64,000 nucleotides of DNA from Endozoicomonas numazuensis (GTDB lineage: Bacteria > Pseudomonadota > Gammaproteobacteria > Pseudomonadales > Endozoicomonadaceae). Positions 37,228 to 46,819 of the stretch are shown here, piece by piece. Under the pieces are notes generated by a model that ran no database searches, was not told the origin of the DNA, and was given only the letters and a program-made list of their open reading frames with translations. The stretch lies in contig NZ_JOKH01000001.1 in assembly GCF_000722635.1 (NCBI RefSeq), forward strand, positions 893,303-957,302, in the 5' to 3' direction. The position numbers were made by a program, and so were the translations under genes. How positions within the stretch are numbered: position 1 is the first letter of the stretch; each line of letters starts with the position of its first letter.

Positions 37228-37413
37228 ATCGGACGAACTCAAGAAAGGCTTATCCGTGCTCACTCAGAAGGTAAACAACTGGGTAGACCTCTTTAAAAAA
37301 CAACAAAGGAAATACAAACCCTGAAGAAAGAGGGGGTAAAGCAAGAAGGAGTGGCAGCCCGATTATCAATCAGCCTGCCTACAGTTAAACGCCACTGGAA
37401 TAAGGCAGTGTAA
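37228..37413 (+). pseudogene. Serine recombinase (resolvase/invertase) C-terminal remnant
   Basis: The plus-strand frame reads TQERLIRAHSEGKQLGRPL, a stop, then KTTKEIQTLKKEGVKQEG and VAARLSISLPTVKRHWNK, the end of the catalytic domain and the helix-turn-helix tail of Tn3-type resolvases. The in-frame TAA and the missing N-terminal part make it a relic. It lies directly next to the AAA ATPase gene, at the probable edge of an acquired island. Confidence 0.8.
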
Positions 37414-37432
37414 GCTCTGCCTTCACCTCATA

Positions 37433-40000
37433 TCAGTTAGCAGCATTTCTGCGTTTTTTGAGACTGTCGAAATACTCCTCGAAAGCAGAAATATCCTGCT
37501 CCAGTTCATCTACATCGGGGTAGGTAGCCCCAAGCTCGCTGGCTGTGTCATGGCAGCAACTGCTACATTTATCCATAGCGGCGTTAATGGTATCTACATC
37601 TTCCTGCTGTGTATCTACAAGATATCTGGCATTGGTAGACTTTATTTCACGGCCAAAGCGAGCAACGATTCCTCTAATAAGCCACTCCTCAATCAGCCTC
37701 TCCCAAGCCTTACGCATATCAAGGTATGTAGTACGTGCTTGAACCCTATACTCCTCTTCATTTTCATTGAACAGCTTTTTCAAACCGGGCAGCCGTGCTT
37801 TAAGAGCCTTGATTCGCTTATCAGTCTTCATAGAATCCCAAGGCGGACGGTCAAGCAGCAACCCAGTAGTAGTAGGGTTTCTGGTCAAGGCAAGAGTATT
37901 TACTTCACCGGCAACCTCCTGAAGCATCAGCAGGAACGGTAAGTCATGAGTTAGTACGATTACCTGTCTGTGCTGGGACTCAGCACAAATACGTTTAGCG
38001 AACTTCTCTCTGTACTTATGGTCAAGGGAGTTCACAGGGTCATCAAAGACCACGGCAGACTTTCTATTATCTACCCGCAGCTCAGCCATAAACCCAGCAA
38101 GGGAAATACATTTCTGTTCTCCCTCACTGGCAATATCAAGCAGCTTGCTACCATTTCCAGAGAGCTTGAGGCTCAACATCTGCCTACCTCTAGACCCTTT
38201 GGTAGCCGCTTCAACATCGTAATTCTTGAAGCCAAGCTTACGCAGCTCCTCAAGGAAGTACTGATGTATTTGCCCGATGGAGCTGGAGGTACTTATTTCA
38301 GTGCTCTTACGAGTAATCCCGCCACCAGCAGTAGTACCAGATAGTTTGCCGTACTTGTCCCTGAGCTTCGCCTTACGAATCTCATCAAGAATCGCTGGTT
38401 TATACTCCCGAATCTTAAGACGGTCTTCGATTTCCCGAATAGCCTTAATCTTATCGGCTATTGCTTTGGCCTGAGCTTCATTGTCTTTCACTCCTGCCTC
38501 TTTCTCAGTCAGGGACTGGATTTGAGCGTTAAACCACTCGAGGGGCTTCAGGTCTAGCTCTGTATAGCTGAAGTTTGAAGTACTCCCGAGAAGTCCTTCC
38601 TTACGGGCAACAAAAGCCGCTACCAGAGAATCCAGCTTACCCCGTAGTTCGGCACTGAAGCCGCCAACAAGTTCCAAGACGGCAAGGTATGGCGTTGTAT
38701 CAGTGTTGACGGCCTTGATAGAGGTTTGCGAATCCTTAAAAGCCTTGTCTGCTTTCGTTGCTTCCCGGTGTATTTCATTCTTCAAATAATGGTGGAACGA
38801 CTCCAGCCTTGCCGAAGACTCTTCACCTATAACCTGAAGGCAAGTAGGGCAGGCCTCACCCTCTTTTGGTGGAAAGGCTCCATCAGGACGTACATTCTTA
38901 ACGAAAGTCTCAACAGCCCTCCACATTATCTGCCACTCATGGGAGCCAATCTTATCAACCGGCAAGCCTGTAAAGGTCTCTTCTCCCAACCTGTTAGAAG
39001 CCTGCCGGGTTGCTATAGACTGCTGGTGGAGCTGCTCGTAACCCTTCACCGCAGCGTCGCCCAGTTTACTATTAAGCCCCTGTAGGAAGTCCCGGAACGA
39101 CTCAAGGCTCTTACGCCTGCCTTGGTATCTCTTTCTCAGTACCTCCGGGGTATTGGTGGAAAGCTCTTGGTGTTCATGCTGTAGAGTTTTCAGAACCCCA
39201 ACTTCAGTATCTTCGGCGCAGTGGGCTTGAACCTGTTCGGCAGTCGTTTTGCTGCTGATAGTTGTTGCCAGAGAGTTTGCCGCTGTTTCGGGATACATTT
39301 GAGGGAAAACAAGAGAGCTCCGCAACCCTGCTACATCTGAAGTACACTTCTGGCTGATATACGAGGCAGCACTAAGTAACTCATCAAGCAGCATCAAGGC
39401 AGCAGGCTTGTAATCAATAGAGTCTTGCTTTGATAGGTAGTGAACCGAGGAGTGAGAGTCAAACACCCGAATAGACTTAAGTGGTGTGTGTGGCTCGCCC
39501 CCTTTCTCCCATGTCAGAGGCTGGGTAGTCCCTTCCGACTCGACCTCAAGAACCGCAGAGGGTGTACCAGTAGCCCCAGTAAACACATTGGGTATTACAT
39601 CAGGAGCATCGCCTCTGGTCAGACAGGCATTCTTCAAAATCTTTGCGTAGCTGGATTTGCCTACGCCGTTATCTCCATAGACAACAGTAATGCCCGTAGG
39701 ATTGAACTGTATTATCTGGTCTGACGATAACGAGGATACATTGGCGACTTGACTGATAGACGTTATGTTATACGCCTTCTCTTCTGCCCCAAACCCCGTA
39801 GGTTGTACTGGAGATACCTTGGCCTCAAAATCCGCCTCCTTCTCAATGAGTCCGAACTCCATCTTGGCTACTTGGAAGATTTCCTCATAGTCAGCCTGGC
39901 TCAGCTCTCCCAGCTCCAACGCTTTTCTAATTGTGAAGCGCCACCAACCAGCTTTATCTGACTGGTTTACCCAGTCTGTTATTTGCTCAACGATAGTCAT
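37433..40000 (-). CDS. RloC/PrrC-like AAA_13 ATPase, probable phage-defence protein
   Basis: An SMC/Rad50-like ATPase of 855 residues. It contains Walker A VVYGDNGVGKSSYAK (109-117), a long coiled-coil region interrupted by CPTC (384, 387) like the zinc hook of RloC, signature SEGEQKCISLAGFMAEL (625-629), Walker B AVVFDDPVNSLDH and an H-loop LTHDL (His685). The C-terminal 100 residues contain Arg768-x3-Glu772 and His817, in the order of the PrrC/RloC anticodon-nuclease residues, but with wider spacing. RloC cleaves tRNA after DNA damage or phage attack. No restriction genes are adjacent, so this would be a stand-alone member. The start ATG lacks a clear ribosome site. The nuclease assignment is inferred. 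Confidence 0.85.
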   Translation of the reverse strand: MTIVEQITDWVNQSDKAGWWRFTIRKALELGELSQADYEEIFQVAKMEFGLIEKEADFEAKVSPVQPTGFGAEEKAYNITSISQVANVSSLSSDQIIQFNPTGITVVYGDNGVGKSSYAKILKNACLTRGDAPDVIPNVFTGATGTPSAVLEVESEGTTQPLTWEKGGEPHTPLKSIRVFDSHSSVHYLSKQDSIDYKPAALMLLDELLSAASYISQKCTSDVAGLRSSLVFPQMYPETAANSLATTISSKTTAEQVQAHCAEDTEVGVLKTLQHEHQELSTNTPEVLRKRYQGRRKSLESFRDFLQGLNSKLGDAAVKGYEQLHQQSIATRQASNRLGEETFTGLPVDKIGSHEWQIMWRAVETFVKNVRPDGAFPPKEGEACPTCLQVIGEESSARLESFHHYLKNEIHREATKADKAFKDSQTSIKAVNTDTTPYLAVLELVGGFSAELRGKLDSLVAAFVARKEGLLGSTSNFSYTELDLKPLEWFNAQIQSLTEKEAGVKDNEAQAKAIADKIKAIREIEDRLKIREYKPAILDEIRKAKLRDKYGKLSGTTAGGGITRKSTEISTSSSIGQIHQYFLEELRKLGFKNYDVEAATKGSRGRQMLSLKLSGNGSKLLDIASEGEQKCISLAGFMAELRVDNRKSAVVFDDPVNSLDHKYREKFAKRICAESQHRQVIVLTHDLPFLLMLQEVAGEVNTLALTRNPTTTGLLLDRPPWDSMKTDKRIKALKARLPGLKKLFNENEEEYRVQARTTYLDMRKAWERLIEEWLIRGIVARFGREIKSTNARYLVDTQQEDVDTINAAMDKCSSCCHDTASELGATYPDVDELEQDISAFEEYFDSLKKRRNAAN

Positions 40001-40209
40001 ACTATCAATAGCCCCAAAAGATATTGTGAGGTTATACGATAAACGCTGAGAACAGCTAAATGAACTGATTTACCGCACTATAAGTAAGTGATCTTCTTAC
40101 AAGTACGGTTTAAGTCACTTAAATAGCTCACAAAAGCTCGGATGCACAGGGTCACCTGCACGACAAATACCAGACATTCCCTCCTCACTCCAGCCAATGG
40201 AAACCCTCT

Positions 40210-40413
40210 GTGACCTACGATCTAAGCCAGGTCTGTATTGTTTCTTACATTAATGAAAATAATGATGAAGTGGAACTGGGACAATTGTTTGTTGCAAAGG
40301 ACTCATACATCAAACAATGGGGAGCCACTATAGAGCTCGGTGACTGCTCGAAGAAGCCTTCTTTCTATATCAAGAATGCAAACTTTTCGTTATCGAACAA
40401 GAAATGTAAATAG
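40210..40413 (+). CDS. Small hypothetical ORF beside the defence gene
   Basis: The 67-codon ORF starts with GTG and has protein-like composition (VCIVSYINENNDEVELGQLF, then KPSFYIKNANFSLSNKK). There is no known family and no clear ribosome site. It lies divergent from the AAA ATPase gene, in the last part of the probable island. It could be a real small gene or a remnant. Confidence 0.35.
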   Translation: MTYDLSQVCIVSYINENNDEVELGQLFVAKDSYIKQWGATIELGDCSKKPSFYIKNANFSLSNKKCK

Positions 40414-40434
40414 GCGGGAAACTTTTTAAGAGTT

Positions 40435-40464
40435 GAATGACAGACCCTGTCAGGCCTGTCATTC
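40435..40464 (-). terminator. Probable ilvD terminator
   Basis: gaatgacag pairs with ctgtcattc (9 bp) with a 12-nt loop, 11 bp beyond the ilvD stop. The T-tract on the minus strand is short. Confidence 0.6.
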
Positions 40465-40475
40465 ATCAGTCACTC

Positions 40476-42317
40476 TCAGTCGAGAAGTGACACGTCTCTG
40501 ATAGCGCCTTTATCGGCACTAGTTACCATAGCAGCATAGGCTTTCAATGCTGCAGAAACTTTACGTGGACGAGCTGCTACAGGCTTCCAGGCATCCTTCC
40601 CTTTAGCTTCCATAGCTTTTCGGCGTGAAGAAAGCTCTTCATCGGACAGTTTGACATCGATCGTACGATTAGGAATATCAATACGAATGATATCGCCTTG
40701 CTCAACCAGACCAATGTTGCCTCCAGCAGCCGCTTCAGGAGAAGCATGACCGATGGAAAGGCCTGATGTACCACCAGAAAAACGACCGTCAGTTAACAAA
40801 GCACACTCTTTGCCAAGACCTTTGGACTTCAGATAGCTGGTTGGGTAGAGCATTTCCTGCATGCCAGGACCACCACGTGGGCCTTCGTAGCGAATGATGA
40901 CGACGTCACCGGCCTTTACACGACCTTCAAGAACATCACTGACCGCACCTTCCTGACTTTCACAGATGTGAGCAGGACCTTCAAACACCAAAATACTTTC
41001 ATCAACGCCGGAGGTTTTAACAACGCAACCATCTACAGCAATATTACCGGTCAGGACGGCCAGACCACCTTCTTCGCTATAAGCATGTTCAAGAGAGTGA
41101 ATGCAGCCATTCTCACGATCATCATCCAGAGTTGGCCAGCGCGTCTCCTGACTGAAGGCTTCTGTCGTGCGAATACCGGCTGGACCAGCCCGATAGAAAG
41201 TTTTTACTGCTTCATCGTCTGTCAGCTTGATATCCCAACGATTAAGGGCCTCTTTCATTGACGCACTATGAACAGTTGGCAGTTCATTGTGTAGCAGTCC
41301 GGCTCGATCCAGCTCTCCCAATATACCGAACACACCTCCGGCACGATGAACGTCTTCCATATGGTATTTCTGAATGTTCGGAGCTACCTTACACAGCTGT
41401 GGCACCTTACGAGACAAGGCATCAATATTTTCCAGAGTAAACGGGGTGCCCGCTTCCTGTGCAGCAGCCAACAGATGGAGAATGGTATTGGTGGAACCGC
41501 CCATCGCAATGTCCAGGCACATGGCATTCTCAAAAGCCTGGAAACTGGCAATAGAACGAGGCAGAACCGATTCGTCATCCTGCTCATAATAACGTTTGGT
41601 AATGTCTACAATTCTGCGCCCTGCTTCCAAAAACAGCGCTTTTCGATCTGCATGGGTCGCCAGCATGGAACCATTGCCTGGCAGCGACAAACCTAAAGCT
41701 TCAGTCAGACAGTTCATGGAATTGGCGGTAAACATACCGGAGCAGGAACCACAGGTTGGGCAGGCAGAACGTTCATACTCAGCCACTGTTTCATCATCAG
41801 CATCAGAAGCTGCGATGACCATGGCGTCCACCAGATCCAGGCCATGCTGGGCCAGCTTGGTCTTGCCTGCTTCCATGGGGCCGCCAGAAACAAAAATGAC
41901 CGGAATATTCAGCCTCATGGCTGCATTCAGCATTCCCGGAGTAATCTTGTCGCAGTTAGAAATGCAGACCAATGCATCAGCAGTATGAGCATTTACCATG
42001 TACTCAACGGAGTCTGCAATGATATCGCGACTGGGGAGGGAGTAGAGCATGCCATCATGCCCCATCGCAATGCCATCATCGACGGCGATGGTATTGAATT
42101 CTTTCGCTACACCGCCGTGCTTTTCAATTTCTCTGGCAACCAGCTGACCCATGTCTTTAAGATGAACATGACCGGGAACAAACTGGGTAAAGGAGTTGGC
42201 AACAGCAATAATAGGCTTTTTGAAGTCGTCATCCTTCATACCCGTAGCGCGCCAAAGCGACCGGGCACCAGCCATATTACGACCGTGGGTCGAAGTTCTT
42301 GAACGGTATGCAGGCAT
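40476..42317 (-). CDS. ilvD: Dihydroxy-acid dehydratase
   Basis: IlvD dehydrates dihydroxy acids to the 2-keto acids of valine, isoleucine and leucine, using an iron-sulphur cluster. The start is placed at ATG 42317, giving [20 protein letters not shown], which aligns with the E. coli N-terminus and gives 613 residues. Cluster-binding cysteines occur in [13 protein letters not shown] and [17 protein letters not shown]; the substrate loop [12 protein letters not shown] is conserved. No other ilv gene is nearby. A repeat element lies upstream, between it and the DUF3581 gene. Confidence 0.97.
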   Translation of the reverse strand: MPAYRSRTSTHGRNMAGARSLWRATGMKDDDFKKPIIAVANSFTQFVPGHVHLKDMGQLVAREIEKHGGVAKEFNTIAVDDGIAMGHDGMLYSLPSRDIIADSVEYMVNAHTADALVCISNCDKITPGMLNAAMRLNIPVIFVSGGPMEAGKTKLAQHGLDLVDAMVIAASDADDETVAEYERSACPTCGSCSGMFTANSMNCLTEALGLSLPGNGSMLATHADRKALFLEAGRRIVDITKRYYEQDDESVLPRSIASFQAFENAMCLDIAMGGSTNTILHLLAAAQEAGTPFTLENIDALSRKVPQLCKVAPNIQKYHMEDVHRAGGVFGILGELDRAGLLHNELPTVHSASMKEALNRWDIKLTDDEAVKTFYRAGPAGIRTTEAFSQETRWPTLDDDRENGCIHSLEHAYSEEGGLAVLTGNIAVDGCVVKTSGVDESILVFEGPAHICESQEGAVSDVLEGRVKAGDVVIIRYEGPRGGPGMQEMLYPTSYLKSKGLGKECALLTDGRFSGGTSGLSIGHASPEAAAGGNIGLVEQGDIIRIDIPNRTIDVKLSDEELSSRRKAMEAKGKDAWKPVAARPRKVSAALKAYAAMVTSADKGAIRDVSLLD

Positions 42318-42397
42318 GACTCTCTGTCCTTTCTTTTCGGCTATTCTCTGGTTCTGATCCTGAAGCTTGAGAAGCTGTCTGAACACAAGGATTCGAG

Positions 42398-42705
42398 ATT
42401 AAAATTCACTGGAACGAGTCATATTGCTCGATCAACTTTGTGGGAATAGCGCGTCTATTCTGTCGAATTGATCGAATAACCAGGAGCCTGACCGAGAATA
42501 GCGTCCGAGCATAAAACTCAGTAGAACGAGTCAGCTTTTTCACTGGATTTGTGCGAATAGTTGACCTATTTAAGCAAATTCAGTGGAAAAGATGGCCGTT
42601 CTTTCTGGGTTTTAGGCCGGGCTGTCTATTCTCGGTCAGGCTCCTAAACTGTTCTTTCTGGATTTTAACCGATCCATTATTTTCCAGACAGGCTCTCTAA
42701 TGTCT
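42398..42705. repeat. Full repeat copy flanked by decayed copies
   Basis: The core at 42482-42647 is a complete element with aggagcctgaccgagaatag and its complement at the ends and an internal hairpin. On both sides (42398-42480 and 42648-42705) are degenerate copies of internal or end sequences, such as gttctttctggattttaac and aattcactggaacgagtcat. This suggests repeated nested insertion at the same spot upstream of ilvD. Confidence 0.75.
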
Positions 42706-42789
42706 TCCGTGAAGGATTCGGGAGTATAACAGAATGGAAGGAGCCGAATAGGCTCCCGATAGGCTATTTAGGATGAAAATACGCCGATC

Positions 42790-43500
42790 TTAAGCGGCAT
42801 ACTCCATCCGGCGACGATTGTACTCGTCGACCAGGCTGTCGATGGTAGACTGATCGTACTCGCGAAGGTTGGCCAGAACCATGGTTTTCTTGCCTTCTCC
42901 AACCACTTTACCTCCATCTTTGAAGATAAAGCCCAGAGTGACATTACCGCGTTTGCCATTCACTTCAAGGTAAGACTGGGAAGCTTCTATCACCGGATTT
43001 TGCAGATCCACTGTTTCCAGATGAACCGACATGGTTTCATAGATGACCAGAGGGCGTGCGACATTGATCATGACATTCTTCTCTTTCATCAATGGCACCA
43101 GCACATGGGGGAAGTTTTTACCCGAGAAAGCTACATAAGCTTTGACCAGCTTTGTAATCAGATCGGCATCATTACTTTGCTCACCGCTGTGCTCGACTCT
43201 GAGATACTCTTTCTCATTCTGATCACAGATAACCTTGTCCCCCTTTTCTGCGTCTGTGATTGACAGAGCTACCCCGTCACTCACCATCCCACTGAAGGTC
43301 ACCCTCATGTTGGGATACAGCCCTTCCGAGCTTAAGACTTTGGCAAACAGGAGGTCACCAGGCACACAAAACTTCTTGGTGTCCACATCGTGCAGCGGAT
43401 TAAAGTCATTGGCGATATTCTTGGCAAAATCACTGGACTGCTGACGAGTAAAAGAGAATTGGCTATTTTCCAGCTCAGTACAATATTGATCTAAAAACAT
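42790..43500 (-). CDS. DUF3581-family protein
   Basis: Residues such as SDFAKNIANDFNPLHDVDTKKF and CVPGDLLFAKVLSSEGLYPN match the uncharacterised DUF3581 family of Pseudomonas, Vibrio and related bacteria. The hot-dog-like NPLH pattern is like MaoC-type acyl-thioester enzymes. The start at 43500 (MFLDQYCTELEN) is chosen; the longer ORF would run into a repeat fragment at 43529-43542. 236 residues. The function is unknown; an acyl-CoA or acyl-ACP ligand is a reasonable guess. Confidence 0.82.
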   Translation of the reverse strand: MFLDQYCTELENSQFSFTRQQSSDFAKNIANDFNPLHDVDTKKFCVPGDLLFAKVLSSEGLYPNMRVTFSGMVSDGVALSITDAEKGDKVICDQNEKEYLRVEHSGEQSNDADLITKLVKAYVAFSGKNFPHVLVPLMKEKNVMINVARPLVIYETMSVHLETVDLQNPVIEASQSYLEVNGKRGNVTLGFIFKDGGKVVGEGKKTMVLANLREYDQSTIDSLVDEYNRRRMEYAA

Positions 43501-43528
43501 AATGTTATTCTGTTGGCCTGGCCGGCCT

Positions 43529-43542
43529 GGAGCCTGACCGAG
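43529..43542. repeat. Terminal fragment of the ctaggagcctgaccgag repeat
   Basis: Only ggagcctgaccgag of the terminal motif remains, just upstream of the DUF3581 gene. Confidence 0.55.
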
Positions 43543-43757
43543 GCTCAATCCATTTCAGATTGACTTTAACTTCCTCAAGACAGCGAGAATCTTATCCGGG
43601 GTATTCACAATCATACTGATCGAAAAACCACCAGCAACTGCAGGATATCATACGCTACTTCCAGCGAAGACTACTGTTACTAAATCGTAGCGTTTTGTTT
43701 ACGTGAAAAAGTGATCATCTTCACAACTTAGCCCGGCCTTCATTGATAATAGAACGA

Positions 43758-45251
43758 TCATCCCGAAACCATTACGGGGCTTTCATCGGGCCAGATAAGG
43801 CTCGCAGCCCAGCCCGAGAACAATGAAACAACAAAAGCCAAAGGCAGCGTTTCCAGTGCCTGAAAATAGATGCCTACTTCATTCAGCTGCTGCAGCCAGA
43901 GTTTACCCACCAGAATCATTAAGGCCCCGGAGACCATTGCAGCTAAAGCTCCTGCAGACGAAAAACCACGCCAAAACAAAGCCAGAAGCATCATGGGAGA
44001 AAAGGTTGCTGTGATGCCAGACATACCAAAAACAGCAAACCAGAAGATTGTATGCTCCGGCAAGAATCGAGTGACAGTCACGGCTAACAGCAGCGCAACC
44101 AGAGCCAGCGCCCAGGTGATATTCCTGGAATGCTGTTTGGCTTCAGTGCCTGATAACTGATGCCTTTGATGAAAATACAGCCAGTCACAGGTAACACTGC
44201 TTGTAGCCTGCAAAAGGAGCGATGAAAAAGTAGACATAATTGCTGCCAGAATGGCAGCAATATAAAAGCCAACGATAAACATGGGGAAAAATGACTCCGT
44301 CATCATTGGCAGTACATTTTGACCACCGTTCCCCAGCACCTGCTGCGGATTTTGCTCTGCTGAGGTATACAGAACCCTGCCTAGCAACCCGGCCAGCACA
44401 GCTGCAGAGTCAGCCAAAAGAGTATATAAAATAGCCACCCATCGACCATGACGAATGTCTTTATGACTTTTGACGGCCAGAAACCGGGTAAAGATATGAG
44501 GTGTTCCTATAAACCCCAGACCTATGGCAATCATCCCAATCACTTCCAGTCCTTTTATAACCGGATCACCGGGACCAAGAGCCGTAAGCAGTGCAGGGTC
44601 AATACTTTCCACTGCCACCCACAACCCTTCTGGTAAGTTCATACTCCACCAGGCCGCCAGCGGTAACAATAGAAGCGCCAGCATCATCATGACTCCCTGA
44701 ACACTATCGGTCCAGGCCACAGCAAGAAATCCTCCAAAGGCACAGTAAAGAGTCACGATCAGAAAACCGGTTAACACGCCTGCGTAATAATTCCATCCAA
44801 GCGCATGCTCCAGCACAGCTCCTGTTGCATCAATTTCAGCAGCGGCATAAATAGTACAGAACACCACTAAAGCGGTAACAGAAACACACCGGATAATATC
44901 GGTGAATTTTGAAAACCTATGGAGTAAATAGTCTGTGGTCGTCAAAGCCTGACAACGTTCAGTGGCTTTATGAAAGGGCGATGCCATCAGAAACCAGGCA
45001 GTACCAACGCCTGCCAGCTCCCCCAACACCACCCAGAACGCACTGACACCGACAAGAGCCCCTAACCCGGTCAGCCCCAATAATAACCAGGCTGACTCAC
45101 CGGTAGCCTGAGTTGAAAGGGCTGTTACCCAACACCCCAGACGTTTGCCACCCGTAAAAAAGTCATCCAGTCCATGTAAACGCTTTGATGCCAGATAGCC
45201 CAGTAGCCCTAAGCCCAGAAAGTACAAGACAATGACAATGTATTGACTCAT
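43758..45251 (-). CDS. Sodium/solute symporter (SSS family), likely beta-amino acid uptake
   Basis: The protein of 497 residues has about thirteen membrane helices. It shows the SSS-family patterns: DDFFTGGKRLGCWVTALSTQATGESAWLL near the start, YCAFGGFLAVAWTDSVQGV in the middle, and AAILAAIMSTFSSLLLQATS later, with sodium-binding serines. PutP is the closest well-known type. It lies 19 bp after the MmsA gene in a three-gene operon, so it probably imports the amino acid degraded by its partners. Confidence 0.88.
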   Translation of the reverse strand: MSQYIVIVLYFLGLGLLGYLASKRLHGLDDFFTGGKRLGCWVTALSTQATGESAWLLLGLTGLGALVGVSAFWVVLGELAGVGTAWFLMASPFHKATERCQALTTTDYLLHRFSKFTDIIRCVSVTALVVFCTIYAAAEIDATGAVLEHALGWNYYAGVLTGFLIVTLYCAFGGFLAVAWTDSVQGVMMMLALLLLPLAAWWSMNLPEGLWVAVESIDPALLTALGPGDPVIKGLEVIGMIAIGLGFIGTPHIFTRFLAVKSHKDIRHGRWVAILYTLLADSAAVLAGLLGRVLYTSAEQNPQQVLGNGGQNVLPMMTESFFPMFIVGFYIAAILAAIMSTFSSLLLQATSSVTCDWLYFHQRHQLSGTEAKQHSRNITWALALVALLLAVTVTRFLPEHTIFWFAVFGMSGITATFSPMMLLALFWRGFSSAGALAAMVSGALMILVGKLWLQQLNEVGIYFQALETLPLAFVVSLFSGWAASLIWPDESPVMVSG

Positions 45252-45270
45252 GATCGAAGGCCCCTGCTGA

Positions 45271-46764
45271 CTACTTAACCTCAGGAATATTCAAATTCGC
45301 CTCTCGCTGCCCGGTCAGCTTCTCTGGCCAGCGGGCACTGACGGTTCTCATCCGGGTAAAGAAACGTACACCATCCGGGCCATGCATATGCAATGGCCCA
45401 AACAGGGATTGCTTGATACCACCAAAACAGTGCCAGGCCACAGGCACCGGAATCGGAACATTCACGCCTACCATACCGGTGTCTGCGTGCTCACAAAAAT
45501 GTTGAGCCAACTTGCCAGAGCCGGTGAATATTGCGCTACCATTGCCGTATGGGTTTGCAGCTATGAGATCTAATGCATCCTGGTAAGAAGACACTCTGAC
45601 AATACAGAGAACCGGCCCAAAGATTTCCTGCTGATATATTGCCATATCAGGCTCAACGGCATCGAACAGGCAGGGCGCAAGAAAATAACCTTTATCAAAA
45701 AAAGCTTCCCGTCCATCGACCAATAATTGGGCGCCTTCCTTAACGCCTGAATCCACCAGACCCAACACTTTTTCCCGATGCTCCATAGTGATAAGAGGCC
45801 CCAGGTCAGGCTGTGTATCAAAAGCCCCTACTTTCAAGCTGCGAGCATGCTCGCTTAATCTGTCAGCCAACTGATCTCCTACATCGTCGCCTACCGCGAC
45901 AACCACAGAGATAGCCATACAGCGCTCTCCTGCACTTCCATAAGCAGCTCCAGCGATCTGCTCAGCCACCATATCCATATCAGCATCTGGCAGCACTACC
46001 GCGTGATTCTTGGCTCCCCCAAGAGCCTGAACCCTTTTACCGGCAGCAGAACCTCTTTCATAAACATGCCTGGCCACCGGAGTCGACCCCACAAAACTGA
46101 CAGCACCAATCCCCGGATGATCCAGAATCGCATTGACGCTGTCGGCTGAACCATGGACAAGATTGAAAACACCATCAGGCAGCCCTGCCTCCTGCAGTAA
46201 CTTAGAAATTAACGCCGGGGCAGAGGGATCTTTCTCGGAAGGTTTCAGAATAAATGTATTGCCACAGGCCAGGGCTATGGAAACCATCCATAGTGGAACC
46301 ATCGCCGGAAAGTTGAAGGGGGTAATCCCTGCACAGACACCTACAGGTAACATCATCGACCAGCAATCGATACTGCTGGAAGCATGATGGGAATGTTCAC
46401 CTTTCAGTAACTGAGGAATACCACAGGCAAACTCCAGTACATCAATAGCTCTGCTCAGTTCGGCACTGGCATCTTCTCTGGTTTTACCATGCTCCTCTGA
46501 TATCAACCCAGAGATCTCATTGCGATTTTTTTCCAGCAGTTCTCGAAACCTCATAAGAACCCTGCTACGACTGACCGGTGGCGTTGCAGACCAGCCTGGC
46601 AGAGCGCTCTGTGCTGCCTTAACCGCCAGATCAATATCCTCCCTGGATGAGTCTGGTATACGACAACTTTCATCTTCAGTCGCCGGATTAAAGACTTTTA
46701 TAACCCTTCCACTGACACTATCTCTACCCACTCCACCAATATAATTCTGACGACTGACTGACAT
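45271..46764 (-). CDS. mmsA: CoA-acylating methylmalonate-semialdehyde dehydrogenase
   Basis: MmsA oxidises malonate or methylmalonate semialdehyde to acetyl- or propionyl-CoA. This ALDH has the NAD-binding GAVSFVGSTPVARHVYERG, the catalytic cysteine in GSAGERCMAISVVVAVG, and the MmsA-type ending FFTRMRTVSARWPE. ATG at 46764 is the start; an upstream TTG four codons earlier is less likely. It lies between an omega-type aminotransferase and a symporter gene, which fits beta-alanine or beta-aminoisobutyrate breakdown to the semialdehyde and then to acyl-CoA. Confidence 0.95.
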   Translation of the reverse strand: MSVSRQNYIGGVGRDSVSGRVIKVFNPATEDESCRIPDSSREDIDLAVKAAQSALPGWSATPPVSRSRVLMRFRELLEKNRNEISGLISEEHGKTREDASAELSRAIDVLEFACGIPQLLKGEHSHHASSSIDCWSMMLPVGVCAGITPFNFPAMVPLWMVSIALACGNTFILKPSEKDPSAPALISKLLQEAGLPDGVFNLVHGSADSVNAILDHPGIGAVSFVGSTPVARHVYERGSAAGKRVQALGGAKNHAVVLPDADMDMVAEQIAGAAYGSAGERCMAISVVVAVGDDVGDQLADRLSEHARSLKVGAFDTQPDLGPLITMEHREKVLGLVDSGVKEGAQLLVDGREAFFDKGYFLAPCLFDAVEPDMAIYQQEIFGPVLCIVRVSSYQDALDLIAANPYGNGSAIFTGSGKLAQHFCEHADTGMVGVNVPIPVPVAWHCFGGIKQSLFGPLHMHGPDGVRFFTRMRTVSARWPEKLTGQREANLNIPEVK

Positions 46765-46819
46765 ACCGGAAACCAAGCTGGAAAATAAGCTTCCTAGTAT
46801 AGACAGTGATTTCAGCTGG

